Shown: one piece after another, positions 1-9,351 of the stretch | Layout of the letters: each line of letters starts with the position of its first letter | How positions within the stretch are numbered: position 1 is the first letter of the stretch | Source of the DNA: Sphingobium lactosutens DS20 | GTDB lineage: Bacteria > Pseudomonadota > Alphaproteobacteria > Sphingomonadales > Sphingomonadaceae | Assembly: GCF_000445105.1 (NCBI RefSeq) | Contig: NZ_ATDP01000087.1 | Span: 7,501 to 71,500, forward strand | Length of the DNA stretch: 64,000 nt | Reading direction: 5' to 3' | Made by a program: the position numbers and the translations under genes | Notes under the pieces: generated by a model | What the model saw: the letters and a program-made list of their open reading frames with translations, nothing else | Database searches by the model: none | What the model was told of the DNA's origin: nothing

Positions 1-197
1 AGCCTTGCCCCCTGCTCATCCCCCTGGCGATTGAGCGGATGGAGATAATCCGCGCAGAATCTTCCGGCTTCTTCGAGCACAGCCGTCGCCAGGCTGCAAT
101 CCACATCCTTGCCCAACTCGGCCATCACCCCGTCAAAGTCGAGGACCTCCTCCAGCAGAAAGCGATAGTCGTCGATGGGCGGGGTATAGCTTTGCAT
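1..197 (-). CDS. acyl-CoA dehydrogenase, N-terminal part (cut by window edge)
   Basis: The reverse strand reads from an ATG at 197 with no stop to the window edge, giving 65 codons that begin MQSYTPPIDDYRFLLEEVLD. This opening, followed by a helical stretch with EEAGRFCADYLHPLNRQGD, is typical of the N-terminal domain of FAD-dependent acyl-CoA dehydrogenases of the long 'MxxYxxPxxDxxFxLxEVLD' type. Such enzymes introduce the alpha-beta double bond of acyl-CoA in beta-oxidation. The catalytic and FAD regions lie outside the window. The TetR gene just upstream on the same strand could be its regulator. A CCTTTC/GAAAGG inverted repeat at 206-223, directly before the start codon, is a possible operator, but this is a guess. 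Confidence 0.75.
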   Translation of the reverse strand, partial: MQSYTPPIDDYRFLLEEVLDFDGVMAELGKDVDCSLATAVLEEAGRFCADYLHPLNRQGDEQGAR

Positions 198-247
198 GTC
201 ACGGACCTTTCTACTGTGAAAGGCTATACCAAACAGTTGTTACAGTT

Positions 248-844
248 TCAACCGGTGGAAGCGTCATGCCGGAACACTCTCACTATCTGTGCAGCAATCT
301 CTTGTGGGGTCAGGCGCCCTGGTCGCACCCAATCTGCTGCGGAATTGAGCTGCGAAAGAAGCAGGTTTCGATAGATGGAGCGGTCCATGTTGGGCGGAAG
401 AGGCAGATCATCCACCAAGGCGCGGAACAGCGTTTCGAAGCGATCCCGCCGCTCAATCAGCGCGGCCCGGACAGGGGCCGGGACTTCGCGAAAGTCGTTC
501 ATCATCGGCATGGTCAACGAAGCGGGATCGAGCTGGATTTCCAGCAGGCTGGTACAGGCCGCCTCCAGTCGCGCCCATGGCTGGGAATGCTGCTCAACAG
601 CCCGCGTGATCCTGCGCTCCGCTTCGTCCAGTGCGGCATGATGCACTTCGACAAAGAGGGCGTCCTTCGACTTGATATGATGATATAGCGATCCGCCCTG
701 AACGCCGGCCGCTTCGCCGATGTCGCGCATGGATGTGCCGCGATAGCCCTTTTGCGCGAACAGGCGCGCGGCGATTTCCAATATGGCGCGGCGTCGCGTG
801 CCGCCCGCCTCCGGTTCACTGATCCTGTCATCCATCGTCGTCAT
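248..844 (-). CDS. TetR-family transcriptional regulator
   Basis: 198 aa. An N-terminal TetR helix-turn-helix covers about residues 15-65, with the landmark pattern [38 protein letters not shown]. The C-terminal ligand domain resembles the KstR2-like subgroup that often controls fatty acid, CoA or sterol catabolism; that subgroup call is inference. An ATG at 835 (MDDR) is an alternative start. It is divergent from the aldehyde dehydrogenase gene and lies upstream of the acyl-CoA dehydrogenase on the same strand, so it may control either one. The acyl-CoA side is more likely, because the alcohol genes have their own two-component system. Confidence 0.85.
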   Translation of the reverse strand: MTTMDDRISEPEAGGTRRRAILEIAARLFAQKGYRGTSMRDIGEAAGVQGGSLYHHIKSKDALFVEVHHAALDEAERRITRAVEQHSQPWARLEAACTSLLEIQLDPASLTMPMMNDFREVPAPVRAALIERRDRFETLFRALVDDLPLPPNMDRSIYRNLLLSQLNSAADWVRPGRLTPQEIAAQIVRVFRHDASTG

Positions 845-925
845 CCCGGCGACCTAGCATGAAAGGCATTGGCGAATCACCCCGCGGTCGGCGTCGGGCA
901 AGGGTCGGGGGACAAGGATTCATAT

Positions 926-944
926 CGACCGAAGGTCCAATTGC
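926..944 (+). promoter_or_regulatory. shared 19-bp regulatory motif upstream of the aldehyde dehydrogenase
   Basis: The sequence CGACCGAAGGTCCAATTGC ends 58 bp before the aldB start codon. The identical 19 bases occur, in the matching orientation, upstream of the PQQ dehydrogenase (9112-9130). Weaker versions with the core GACCnAAGGnCCAAT precede other genes of the regulon. It is a candidate binding site for the local response regulator, or a conserved promoter element. Confidence 0.6.
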
Positions 945-1002
945 AAGCCTGGGCACCTGTGCCATCCTTGACCCAACTTCAATCAATTTCAGGAGTGGGA
1001 CG

Positions 1003-2523
1003 ATGCTGCAGCAGGCCATGGAGCGTTTTGCGGGGAATAGCTTGATCCGTGATCGCTACGACAATTATATCGGCGGGCAGTGGATAGCGCCCGCCAAGGG
1101 GCAATATTTCGACAATATCTCGCCCGTCACGGGGCAGGTCGTGTGCCAGATCGCACGCGGAAACGCCGATGATATCGAACTGGCGCTGGATGCAGCTCAT
1201 AAGGCGAAGGATGGCTGGGGGAAAACATCACCCACCGAGCGGTCCAATATCCTGCTCAAAATGGCCGATCGCATGGAGGCCAATCTTGACCTGATTGCGA
1301 TGGCCGAAACCATCGATAACGGCAAGCCGATCCGGGAAACGACGCACGCCGACATTCCGCTTGCCATCGATCATTTCCGCTATTTCGCCGGTTGCGTGCG
1401 CGCGCAGGAAGGCTCCATTGCCGAAATCGACCACGACACCATTGCCTATCATTTTCACGAGCCGCTCGGCGTTGTCGGCCAGATCATTCCCTGGAACTTT
1501 CCGCTGCTGATGGCCGTCTGGAAGCTTGCGCCCGCTTTGGCGGCGGGCAATTGCGTGGTCCTGAAGCCGGCCGAGCAGACCCCGATGTCCGTCATGGTCC
1601 TGATGGAAATCATCGGTGATCTGCTACCGCCGGGCGTGCTCAACATCGTCAACGGCTTTGGCGTGGAGGCGGGCAAGCCTTTGGCCAGCAACAAGCGGAT
1701 TTCCAAGATCGCCTTTACCGGGGAAACCACCACCGGCCGTTTGATCATGCAATATGCCTCGGAAAATCTCATTACCGTGACGCTCGAACTGGGTGGCAAA
1801 AGCCCGAATATTTTCTTCGAAGATGTAATGGACGCCGACGACGACTATTTCGACAAATGCCTGGAAGGCTTTGCCATGTTTGCGCTCAATCAGGGCGAGG
1901 TGTGCACCTGCCCCAGTCGCGCCCTGATCCAGGAAAGCATCTATGACAAGTTCATTGCCCGCGCGATCGATCGGGTGAAGGCCATTCGCCAGGGTAGTCC
2001 GCTTGATCCATCGACGATGATCGGCGCCCAAGCATCGAACGACCAGCTTGAGAAAATCCTGTCCTACATCGAAATCGGCCTTGGCGAAGGTGCCGAATTG
2101 CTGACCGGCGGCGAAAGGGCGCGGCTGGATGGCGAGTTGGCGCAGGGCTATTACGTCACGCCGACCGTGTTGAAGGGCCACAACAAGATGCGGATCTTCC
2201 AAGAGGAGATTTTCGGCCCGGTCCTGTCCGTCACCACCTTCAAGGATGAGGCGGAAGCGCTCGCGATCGCCAACCACACCCTTTACGGCTTGGGCGCGGG
2301 CGTATGGACGCGCGATGGCAGCCGCGCCTACCGCATGGGCCGGGCCATTCAGGCGGGCAGGGTCTGGACGAATTGCTACCATGCCTATCCGGCTCACGCG
2401 GCCTTTGGTGGCTATAAACAGTCCGGCATCGGGCGCGAAACGCACAAGATGATGTTGGATCATTATCAGCAGACGAAGAATCTGCTGGTCAGCTACAGCC
2501 CCAAAGCGCTCGGATTTTTCTGA
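1003..2523 (+). CDS. NAD-dependent aldehyde dehydrogenase, AldB/ExaC type
   Basis: 506 aa from the ATG at 1003, chosen because AGGAG lies 8 bases upstream; the frame is open further 5' but lacks a comparable site. Class I aldehyde dehydrogenase fold: PWNFP cofactor loop, FTGETTTG nucleotide motif, ELGGKSPN with the general-base glutamate, and the AldB-specific active site [11 protein letters not shown] with the catalytic cysteine. It oxidises acetaldehyde and related aldehydes to acids in the cytoplasm. In Pseudomonas the equivalent enzyme (ExaC) works downstream of the quinoprotein ethanol dehydrogenase ExaA. The same pairing is indicated here by the dehydrogenase 5 kb away and by the shared 19-bp upstream motif. 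Confidence 0.9.
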   Translation: MLQQAMERFAGNSLIRDRYDNYIGGQWIAPAKGQYFDNISPVTGQVVCQIARGNADDIELALDAAHKAKDGWGKTSPTERSNILLKMADRMEANLDLIAMAETIDNGKPIRETTHADIPLAIDHFRYFAGCVRAQEGSIAEIDHDTIAYHFHEPLGVVGQIIPWNFPLLMAVWKLAPALAAGNCVVLKPAEQTPMSVMVLMEIIGDLLPPGVLNIVNGFGVEAGKPLASNKRISKIAFTGETTTGRLIMQYASENLITVTLELGGKSPNIFFEDVMDADDDYFDKCLEGFAMFALNQGEVCTCPSRALIQESIYDKFIARAIDRVKAIRQGSPLDPSTMIGAQASNDQLEKILSYIEIGLGEGAELLTGGERARLDGELAQGYYVTPTVLKGHNKMRIFQEEIFGPVLSVTTFKDEAEALAIANHTLYGLGAGVWTRDGSRAYRMGRAIQAGRVWTNCYHAYPAHAAFGGYKQSGIGRETHKMMLDHYQQTKNLLVSYSPKALGFF

Positions 2524-2577
2524 CCCGACGATGGTGCAATTGTCGGAAGCTGCATTCCCTGTTTGACGCTTCCGATG

Positions 2578-2609
2578 GCGGCGGGCGCCGTTTCCCCAGC
2601 GCCCGCCGC
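2578..2609 (+). terminator. GC-rich hairpin between aldB and the DUF779 gene
   Basis: A perfect 11-bp inverted repeat (GCGGCGGGCGC and its complement) surrounds a 10-base loop. It lies 55 bases after the aldB stop and 26 bases before the next start. No T run follows, so it may slow or stabilise the transcript rather than terminate it. Confidence 0.4.
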
Positions 2610-2635
2610 ACTGGTTTCTAGCAAGGACAGCGACC

Positions 2636-3022
2636 ATGGTGCCAACCCGCGTGACAGCCACGCCGGAAGCAGAAGCGATGATGCGATCGCTTACGCGAAC
2701 CCACGGCCCGCTGATGTTTCATCAATCGGGCGGGTGCTGCGACGGATCCGCCCCGATGTGCTTTCCGCGCGGCGAGTTCAGGGTCGGTGCGCAGGACGTT
2801 CTGCTGGGCCATGTGGCAGGCGACATTCCCGTGTGGATCGGGCGTGCGCAGTTCGACTATTGGCGCCACACGCAGATCATGATCGACATCGTGCCCGGTC
2901 GCGGCGCTGGCATGTCGCTCGAAAGCCCGGAGGGCGTCCGTTTCATCGTCCGATCCCGCGTCTTTACAGATGAAGAATATGTCGCGCTGGAGGCGGCGGG
3001 TGACCCGGCTGACGGAAACTGA
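2636..3022 (+). CDS. DUF779 family protein
   Basis: 128 aa, ATG at 2636 preceded by AAGGA. It has the DUF779 hallmark FHQSGGCCDGSAPMCFP near residue 30, a cysteine cluster that could bind metal, followed by a mixed beta region. DUF779 proteins are very often encoded beside AldB-type aldehyde dehydrogenases, as here; their function is unknown. No signal peptide is visible, so it is probably cytoplasmic and acts with the dehydrogenase above. It probably shares that gene's promoter, since no motif copy precedes it. Confidence 0.85.
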   Translation: MVPTRVTATPEAEAMMRSLTRTHGPLMFHQSGGCCDGSAPMCFPRGEFRVGAQDVLLGHVAGDIPVWIGRAQFDYWRHTQIMIDIVPGRGAGMSLESPEGVRFIVRSRVFTDEEYVALEAAGDPADGN

Positions 3023-3097
3023 ACGTCGGACTGGCCACGCGTCATCGGCAGGTTCATAAGGTCGCATAACAAGGAGAAAACAGGGGGAGAGGACCCG

Positions 3098-4240
3098 ATG
3101 ACGTTGCTGGCTTCACGCATCGGCTTTGCCGCCAGTCACGCCGCCAGCCCAGCGGCGGCCATGGACGAAATCATGGAGCAGCTGGGTGAGGCGCCGCTTG
3201 CGGGGATGATGCTCTTCTGCTCCCATCGGTTCGACCGGGACGCGCTGGCGCGGGCCATCAACCGGCGCAGCGAAGGCGTATCGGTCATTGGATGCACCAG
3301 TTCGGGAGAACTGACGAATCGCGGCTATGATGAGGATAGCCTGAGCGCGATCGCCTTTCCCGAGGACGGCTTTCACCTTGCCTCCCATTGTTTCCAGGAC
3401 GTCGACCGGTTTGATCCCGTTGCCGCCCGCGACGCTGTCCGCAATCTGGTCGCCACGGCGACGCGCGACAGCCGGGCGCTGGGCGACGAGATACATCAGG
3501 TCGCCTTGTTCCTTGTCGACGGGCTGTCCCATCGCGAAGAATTGCTTACCATGACAATCCAGGATGCGTTGGGTGATATTCCCCTGATCGGCGGTTCATC
3601 GGGCGATGGCCTGGCCTTTCGGGAAACGTCGATATTCGAGGGCGGGCGGTTTCATGCCCATGGGGCGGTGGTGGCGATCCTGTCGACGCCCAGGCCATTG
3701 CATGTGTTCAAGGCGCAGCATTATCGGCCGGGCGCAGCGAAGATGGTGGTGACAGGCGCCATCCCCCAGGATCGCGTGGTCACCGAAATCAACGCCGAGC
3801 CTGCGTCCAGCGAATATCTGCGCATGGCCGGTCATGCCGGCGAAGCGCTGGGTGTCGAATTCTTCGCCGCGCATCCGCCGATGGTCCGCGCCGGTGGAGA
3901 TTATCATGTCCGGTCCATCCAGAGCGCCAATGCGGATGGCAGCCTGACCTTCTACTGCGCGATCGACGAAGGCATCGTGCTGACGGTGGGCGAGCCGGTC
4001 GATCGTATCGCCGGCATGGACGCGCTGTTCACCGACATCGCCGATCAATTGGGCGAGGTGGATCGCATCATCGCCTTCGATTGCGTGCTCAACCGCATTG
4101 ATGCCGAACAACGCCAGATTTCCCGTGCAGTGTCCGAACTCTATCGCCGTCATAGGGTGATCGGGTTCAACACCTATGGCGAACAATATCATGCGCTGCA
4201 CGTCAATCAAACGTTCAGCGGCCTGGCGATCGGGACATGA
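3098..4240 (+). CDS. FIST-domain sensory protein
   Basis: 380 aa with N- and C-terminal FIST domains and no membrane segment. Markers are VIGCTSSGELTNRGY near residue 65, IPLIGGSSGDGLAF near residue 160 and VIGFNTYGEQYHALHVNQTFSGLAIG at the C-terminus. FIST domains are cytoplasmic ligand-sensing modules often linked to signal-transduction partners. The stop codon overlaps the start of the following hybrid kinase (ATGA), so the two are translationally coupled. The FIST protein probably reports a small molecule to that kinase, as in ethanol-oxidation regulons of pseudomonads. Confidence 0.85.
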   Translation: MTLLASRIGFAASHAASPAAAMDEIMEQLGEAPLAGMMLFCSHRFDRDALARAINRRSEGVSVIGCTSSGELTNRGYDEDSLSAIAFPEDGFHLASHCFQDVDRFDPVAARDAVRNLVATATRDSRALGDEIHQVALFLVDGLSHREELLTMTIQDALGDIPLIGGSSGDGLAFRETSIFEGGRFHAHGAVVAILSTPRPLHVFKAQHYRPGAAKMVVTGAIPQDRVVTEINAEPASSEYLRMAGHAGEALGVEFFAAHPPMVRAGGDYHVRSIQSANADGSLTFYCAIDEGIVLTVGEPVDRIAGMDALFTDIADQLGEVDRIIAFDCVLNRIDAEQRQISRAVSELYRRHRVIGFNTYGEQYHALHVNQTFSGLAIGT

Positions 4241-6462
4241 CGGGGATGGCCGCCGACATTGCGGATGCGGATCAAGCGGACGTCGCGGCGCTGCGCCTGG
4301 AGGTCGCCAAGCTGCGCAAGATCAACGCCGCGTTGATCGATCGGGTCGAACGGTCCAGCGATATGGCGGGCAATGCCTTTGCCATGTTCGAAACCGCCAT
4401 TTCCTTGGAAGCGATGGTGCGCGACCGCACCATGCAGCTGGAGGACGCGCTGGCGCGGCTGGCAAGCACGCATGCGGAACTGGCCGCGGCGCATGACAGC
4501 GCCGACGCAGCACGCATGCGACTGCGCGACGCCATCGATTCCATCAACGAAGGTTTTGTGCTCTTCGACGCCGATGACCGGCTGCTGCTGTTCAACGAGG
4601 CCTATCTCGGTTTCTGGCCCGACATCGCCGATCACCTGCGGGAAGGCATGCGGTTTGATGAAATTGCCCGGCTGGCAGCGGCACACCACACGCCGCGTGA
4701 AGCGCTGATTGCGCCCGACCGCTGGGTTTCCGAACGCCTTGCCCGCCACAGCGTCGCCCGGGGCGGCCATGTCCAGGCGCTGGCCGATGGGCGATGGGTG
4801 CAGGTCAACGAATTGCGGACCAGCGAGGGCGGCATCGTCGGCATCTATACCGACATCACCGAAGCCAAGGCCGAGGACGCGCGCGAGCGGGCGCGCGAAC
4901 TGGCCGAACGCAACATCATCCTTCAGGCGACGCTCGACAATCTGTCCGAAGGCGTCTGCCTGTTCGACGCGGACGGGAATGTCGCGGCATGGAACGAGGC
5001 GCTTCAGCATCTTTTGCGACTGCCGGAAGATTGGGCGCAGGACATGGGCACCCATGCCCAACTGGTGCTATGGTGCCGGACCGAGCGGCATCTGGACGAC
5101 AAGGGGTGCCTTGACTGGCGCAACGACGTCGGCCGCAAGGTCGCGCAGGTTCATGCAGCCGATCGTTGCTTTGAGGTGCGCAGCACAATGCTGGATGGCG
5201 GCGGTCAGGTGATCGGCTTTACCGATGTGACCGACATGCTGCGCGCGCAGGCATCCTTAAAGGAAACGGCCGAGACGCTGGAACGCCGGGTCATGGAACG
5301 GACAGGCGAGCTGCAAGCCGAAGTGGCCGAACGACGGCAGATCGAGGCCGAATTGATGGACGCCAAGGTCGCGGCGGAAAAGGCCAATCTGTCGAAGACG
5401 CGCTTTCTGGCGGCGGCCAGCCATGACCTGCTGCAACCCTTGAACGCCGCACGCTTGTTCGTCGCGGCCCTGGGCGACCGGCGACTCGCCCTGCCCACCC
5501 GCGCCCTGGTCAGCCAGACGTCCACCGCGCTCGATTCGGTCGAAGACCTGCTGGAAGCGCTGCTGGAAATCAGCCGGTTGGACGCCGGCGCCATCCAGGC
5601 CGAAGTGTCGGACTTCCCCCTCGACCGGTTGCTGGACACGCTGCGAGTGGAGTTTGCGCCGATGACGCGCTCAGCAGGCCTGTCGCTCCATATCGAGGCT
5701 GAACCGGTGTGGGTCCGGTCGGACATCAGGTTGCTGCGGCGGATCCTCCAGAATTTCCTGTCCAATGCGGTGCGCTATACGCAGAAAGGCGCGGTGCGGC
5801 TGCATTGCCAGATGTCCGATGACGCCGTCGAGATCGGCGTGACGGACACGGGGCCTGGCATTCCGCCCGACCAGCAGCAGCTGATATTCGAGGAGTTCCG
5901 GCGGTTCGACAATCGCCAGTCCGGCAAGGGACTGGGCCTGGCCATCGTGCGTCGGGCCAGCGACATGCTGCGCCATCCGGTGACGGTGCAGTCGTCGGCC
6001 GGCAAAGGTGCCACCTTTTCGATCAAGGTGCCGATCGGCATGGAAACGGCCGATGCGGCGCACCCGAGTGACGCGGCGGGGCGGGATCGCACCATGCGCG
6101 GGCTGACCGTCCTGGTGGTGGACAATGAACGCGCGATCCAGACCGGCATGAGCAGCCTGTTGGGCGGATGGGGATGCAGCGTCGTGACGGCCGGCAGTTT
6201 TGCCGAGGCGGCGGCCCAGTTCGACGCGGGCGCGGCGCCCGACATCATCCTGGTCGACTATCATCTGGACGAGGCCGAAACCGGCGATGTCGTGATTGAC
6301 CAATTGCGGGCACATTTTGGCGTGCGGGTGCCCGCGGTGATGATTTCGGCCGACCGTGGCGAGGCATTGAAAGCGCAGCTGGACGCGGCCGACATTCCCC
6401 TGCTCAACAAGCCGGTAAAGCCCGCGCAATTGCGGGCGCTGTTGCGAACGATCCTGAAATAG
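4237..6462 (+). CDS. PAS-containing hybrid sensor histidine kinase
   Basis: 741 aa, cytoplasmic. An N-terminal coiled coil (about 15-95) is followed by two PAS-like domains (about 97-215 and 230-340), a second coiled coil, a HisKA domain with phospho-acceptor H396 in AASHDLLQPLNAARLF, an ATPase domain (N box QNFLSNAVRYT, G boxes DTGPGIPP and GKGLGLAI) and a C-terminal receiver with D674 in ILVDYHLDE. The 'SHDLLQPLNAARLF' acceptor is typical of the NahK/ErcS-like group that regulates alcohol oxidation in pseudomonads. It overlaps the FIST gene by 4 bases and is convergent with the LuxR-type regulator, its likely partner. Confidence 0.9.
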   Translation: MTGMAADIADADQADVAALRLEVAKLRKINAALIDRVERSSDMAGNAFAMFETAISLEAMVRDRTMQLEDALARLASTHAELAAAHDSADAARMRLRDAIDSINEGFVLFDADDRLLLFNEAYLGFWPDIADHLREGMRFDEIARLAAAHHTPREALIAPDRWVSERLARHSVARGGHVQALADGRWVQVNELRTSEGGIVGIYTDITEAKAEDARERARELAERNIILQATLDNLSEGVCLFDADGNVAAWNEALQHLLRLPEDWAQDMGTHAQLVLWCRTERHLDDKGCLDWRNDVGRKVAQVHAADRCFEVRSTMLDGGGQVIGFTDVTDMLRAQASLKETAETLERRVMERTGELQAEVAERRQIEAELMDAKVAAEKANLSKTRFLAAASHDLLQPLNAARLFVAALGDRRLALPTRALVSQTSTALDSVEDLLEALLEISRLDAGAIQAEVSDFPLDRLLDTLRVEFAPMTRSAGLSLHIEAEPVWVRSDIRLLRRILQNFLSNAVRYTQKGAVRLHCQMSDDAVEIGVTDTGPGIPPDQQQLIFEEFRRFDNRQSGKGLGLAIVRRASDMLRHPVTVQSSAGKGATFSIKVPIGMETADAAHPSDAAGRDRTMRGLTVLVVDNERAIQTGMSSLLGGWGCSVVTAGSFAEAAAQFDAGAAPDIILVDYHLDEAETGDVVIDQLRAHFGVRVPAVMISADRGEALKAQLDAADIPLLNKPVKPAQLRALLRTILK

Positions 6463-6476
6463 CGGGGCGGTGCGGC

Positions 6477-7133
6477 TCAATCGCCGCTAAAGCCGACCCG
6501 GTTCGCCTTGATCACCGCCTGGGTGCGGCTGAGCACGCCCAGTTTCTGGAGGATAGCCGAGACATGCGCCTTGATCGTGGTCATCGAGACGCCAAGATCA
6601 TGCGCGATCTGTTTGTTGAGACGGCCGCGCACGAGATGGCCCAGAACAGTCTTCTGCTGTGGCGTCAGACTGTCGATGCGGCGGACGATGTCGTCCTCTT
6701 CGACCGAGGGGGGCGGCACTTCGCCCATAGTCTCTGGCAGATAAATTTCGCCCGCGACGATACGGTGGAGCGCATCGACGATGCCGCTGCGCTTGAGCGA
6801 TTTGGGAATGAAGCCCGCCGCGCCGGCCGCCAGCGCGTCCTGCACGATCGCGCGGTCAAAAGCGCCCGACACCATGACCACGGGCAGGATCGGAAAACGC
6901 TGGCGCAACAGCTTGAGCCCGTCGAGCCTGCGCACGTCGGGGATATTGAGATCCAGCAGGATGAGATCGAAATTATCCTGCTTTTCCAGCAGGGCGACCG
7001 CTTCGCTCATGCTGGCCGCCTCCAATATCTCGATATTGTCGAAACTGATCGCGATGACGCTGCGCAGGCCATCGCGCACCAGTGGATGATCGTCGATGAT
7101 CAGCACCCGCTCCATCATGGCGTCCCCGCCCAT
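6477..7133 (-). CDS. LuxR/NarL-type response regulator (AgmR/ErbR-like)
   Basis: 218 aa from the ATG at 7133, which has AGGA about 9 bases upstream; 7118 or 7115 are alternatives, and the longer open frame to 7265 looks non-coding. The receiver begins VLIIDDHPLVRDGL and has its phospho-aspartate in LILLDLNIPD and its lysine in GFIPKS. The C-terminal LuxR helix-turn-helix reads LTPQQKTVLGHLVRGRLNKQIAHDLGVSMTTIKAHVSAILQKLGV. Regulators of this type activate quinoprotein alcohol dehydrogenase genes in pseudomonads. It lies downstream of the dehydrogenase on the same strand (157-bp gap) and is a natural candidate to bind the motif at 926 and 9112. Confidence 0.85.
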   Translation of the reverse strand: MGGDAMMERVLIIDDHPLVRDGLRSVIAISFDNIEILEAASMSEAVALLEKQDNFDLILLDLNIPDVRRLDGLKLLRQRFPILPVVMVSGAFDRAIVQDALAAGAAGFIPKSLKRSGIVDALHRIVAGEIYLPETMGEVPPPSVEEDDIVRRIDSLTPQQKTVLGHLVRGRLNKQIAHDLGVSMTTIKAHVSAILQKLGVLSRTQAVIKANRVGFSGD

Positions 7134-7290
7134 ATACTGATCCTGATCCATCCCCCGCCCCTGCGTTCCATGATCCATGATGCCATGGGCAGAAGCAAGA
7201 TGCATCGCGCCTGGCGGCAATGCCGGCATGTGCGGCGCATACTGTCCCCGGCCCATGACAATCATCGATCAGTCTCCTTTTTTGTCGGGC

Positions 7291-9039
7291 TTATCGCGGC
7301 AGCTTGAAGACCCAGAGCGCCCCGCCCTGATTGATGTCCTTGAAGCTTTTGGCCACTTCGCCGCCCCATAGCGGCACCGCCCCGCCCCAGCCCGACATGA
7401 CTGCGACATATTGTTCGCCATCCTGTTCCCAAGTGACGGGCGATCCGACCACGCCCGATCCGGTCTGGAATTTCCACAATTCCTGGCCCGTCTTGGCATC
7501 GAAGGCCTTGAGATACCCCTCCGGCGTGCCGGTGAAGACGAGGTTGCCGCCCGTCGTCAGCACGCCGCCCCACAAAGGCGCCTTGTTCTTATATTCCCAC
7601 ATGATCTTGCCGGTCCTGGGGTCCATCGCGCGGAGCGCGCCGATATGGTCCTCCGCAATCGGCTTGATGGTGAAGCCCGCCCCCAGATAGGCCGCGCCCT
7701 TCTTGTAGGCGATGGGTTCGTTCCAGATGTCCATGCCCCAGTCGTTGGACGGCACATAGAAAAGGCCCGTGTCCTGGCTATAGGCCATGGGCATCCAGTT
7801 CTTGCCCCCGAGGAAGGATGGGGAGGCAAAGACCGGCTTTCCCTTTTCGGTCGTCGGCGCGCCGGGCCGGCCGGCTTCGATATAATTGGGCCGTCCGGTC
7901 TTGAGATTGATGCCGTCCGCCCAGGTCGTCTGCATGACGAATTTCGACGCGCTGACCAATTTGCCGTTGGTGCGATCAAGCACGTAGAAATAGCCGTTGC
8001 GATCCGCCTTGGCGCCCAGCTTCATCGGCTTGCCATTGATCGTGGCGTCGAAGGGGATGAATTCGTTGACGCCGTCAAAGTCCCAGCCGTCATGCGGCGT
8101 GGTCTGATAATGCCATTTGATGACGCCGGTGTCGGGATCGAGCGCGATGGTGGAGCTGGTGTAGAGATTGTCCCCGGGGCGCAGATGGCTGTTCCAGGGC
8201 GCGGGATTGCCGGTGCCGAAGAAGAGCAGATTGGTGTCTGGGTCATAGGTGCCACCTAGCCAGGTCGCGCCGCCGCCGGTTTTCCACAAGTCGCCCTGCC
8301 AGGTGGCGTTGGTCTTGCCGGTGACGCCGTTATCCTTGCCCCGCAGCGTGCCCATATGGCCTTCGATCACGGGGCGGTGCCAGATGAGTTCGCCGGTGTT
8401 GACGTCGCGCGCTTCGACCGCGCCGACGACGCCGAATTCGCCGCCCGAATTGCCGGTGATGACCATGCCCTTGACGATGATCGGCGCGGCGGTTGCGCTA
8501 TAGCCTTCCTTATAGTCGGCGATCTGCTTGTTCCACACGACCTTCCCGGTTTCGCGGTTCAGCGCCACCACGCGCGCGTCGAGCGTGGCGAAGATGATCT
8601 TGTCGCCATGGATGGCCGCGCCGCGATTGACGACGTCGCAGCAGGGCATGATCGCGTCGGGCAGGCGGGCGTCATATTGCCATTTTTCCTCGCCGGTGCG
8701 CGCGTCGAAGGCGAAGAGGCGCGAATAGCTGCCCGTCACATAGATGGTGCCGTCATAGACGATCGGCTGCGCTTCCTGGCCGCGCTGCTTTTCCCCGCCG
8801 AGCGAGGCGGCGAAGGCGGGCACGAGTTTTGCGACATTGCCGGCGTCGATCTGCTTCAAGGGGCTGAACCGCTGCGCGCGCGGACCCATGCCGTAGGTGA
8901 GCACGTCGCCGGTGGTCGCCGCGTCGTTCATGAGGTCGGCGTCGGTCGGGCCGGCCCCCTGCGCCAGCAACGGCGATCCCGCCACGACCAATGCCAGTGC
9001 GGCGGCGCCACCCAGCGAACGCAACATACGTCCCTTCAT
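7291..9039 (-). CDS. PQQ-dependent alcohol dehydrogenase, ethanol family, with lanthanide-type active site
   Basis: 582 aa. The ATG at 9039 is preferred because GGGAGG sits 6 bases before it, while the ATG at 9045 directly abuts that sequence. Signal peptide to about residue 27, so the enzyme is periplasmic. It is an eight-bladed quinoprotein propeller with a vicinal disulfide C133-C134 ([10 protein letters not shown]), metal ligands E201 (GGEFG) and N278 (GTGNP), catalytic D320 in [11 protein letters not shown] and W-motif repeats. D322, two residues after the catalytic aspartate, is the extra acidic ligand known from lanthanide-dependent XoxF and PedH enzymes; calcium enzymes have Ala, Ser or Thr there. 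It oxidises primary alcohols and passes electrons to cytochrome c. The promoter side carries the 19-bp motif and an 11-bp repeat array. Confidence 0.9.
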   Translation of the reverse strand: MKGRMLRSLGGAAALALVVAGSPLLAQGAGPTDADLMNDAATTGDVLTYGMGPRAQRFSPLKQIDAGNVAKLVPAFAASLGGEKQRGQEAQPIVYDGTIYVTGSYSRLFAFDARTGEEKWQYDARLPDAIMPCCDVVNRGAAIHGDKIIFATLDARVVALNRETGKVVWNKQIADYKEGYSATAAPIIVKGMVITGNSGGEFGVVGAVEARDVNTGELIWHRPVIEGHMGTLRGKDNGVTGKTNATWQGDLWKTGGGATWLGGTYDPDTNLLFFGTGNPAPWNSHLRPGDNLYTSSTIALDPDTGVIKWHYQTTPHDGWDFDGVNEFIPFDATINGKPMKLGAKADRNGYFYVLDRTNGKLVSASKFVMQTTWADGINLKTGRPNYIEAGRPGAPTTEKGKPVFASPSFLGGKNWMPMAYSQDTGLFYVPSNDWGMDIWNEPIAYKKGAAYLGAGFTIKPIAEDHIGALRAMDPRTGKIMWEYKNKAPLWGGVLTTGGNLVFTGTPEGYLKAFDAKTGQELWKFQTGSGVVGSPVTWEQDGEQYVAVMSGWGGAVPLWGGEVAKSFKDINQGGALWVFKLPR

Positions 9040-9111
9040 CTTCATCCTCCCGTTTCAGCGGCGCCGTGCGCCCCCATTGCGCCGACCAGCCTATGCCAGG
9101 CGGCGCGAGCG

Positions 9112-9130
9112 GCAATTGGACCTTCGGTCG
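9112..9130 (-). promoter_or_regulatory. shared 19-bp regulatory motif upstream of the PQQ dehydrogenase
   Basis: On the minus strand this reads CGACCGAAGGTCCAATTGC, identical over 19 bases to 926-944. It lies 72 bp from the dehydrogenase start codon. The exact match between two promoters 8 kb apart, whose products act in sequence, supports co-regulation. Confidence 0.6.
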
Positions 9131-9184
9131 GGAGGAAATGGACAGGAGCGAAGTTCAATCGCTTTTGCCGCTTTTGGCCCCGAA

Positions 9185-9233
9185 GCGACCGCTACGCGAC
9201 CACGAAGCGACATTGAGGCGACACCCACGCGAC
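9185..9233. repeat. array of GCGAC repeats with exact 11-bp spacing (array A)
   Basis: GCGAC begins at 9185, 9196, 9207, 9218 and 9229, exactly every 11 bases, with variable spacers often ending in GAA, GAG or CAC. It lies in the 312-bp gap between the PQQ dehydrogenase start and the stop of the upstream gene, about 145 bp from the start codon. A similar seven-unit array is at 42285. The rest of the gap holds the 19-bp motif and no gene that I can see. Confidence 0.7.
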
Positions 9234-9351
9234 GGGGCGCAATGGCCACCAAGGTCCGTCAGACGGGGCATGAACAGGATTGAAACAGGCCTCACCGATC
9301 AGGGTAGATCAGAGAAAATCCAACATTGGAAGCGGCAAGTGAGGGCCGCGA

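Noticed and set aside
1624..2661. Long open frame (345 codons) on the minus strand antisense to the aldehyde dehydrogenase.
   Set aside because: It lies opposite a clear enzyme gene, has a low-complexity basic composition and no family features; it results from GC-rich codon use.
7291..9039. XoxF methanol dehydrogenase as the identity of the PQQ enzyme.
   Set aside because: The neighbours (PedF-type cytochrome, AldB, FIST/kinase set) and the sequence style fit the ethanol family; no XoxG-type cytochrome is encoded nearby, although a XoxJ-like binding protein is.
9185..9233. CRISPR array.
   Set aside because: The repeat unit is 5-11 bp with no spacers of CRISPR length and no cas genes; it was kept as a phased repeat instead.
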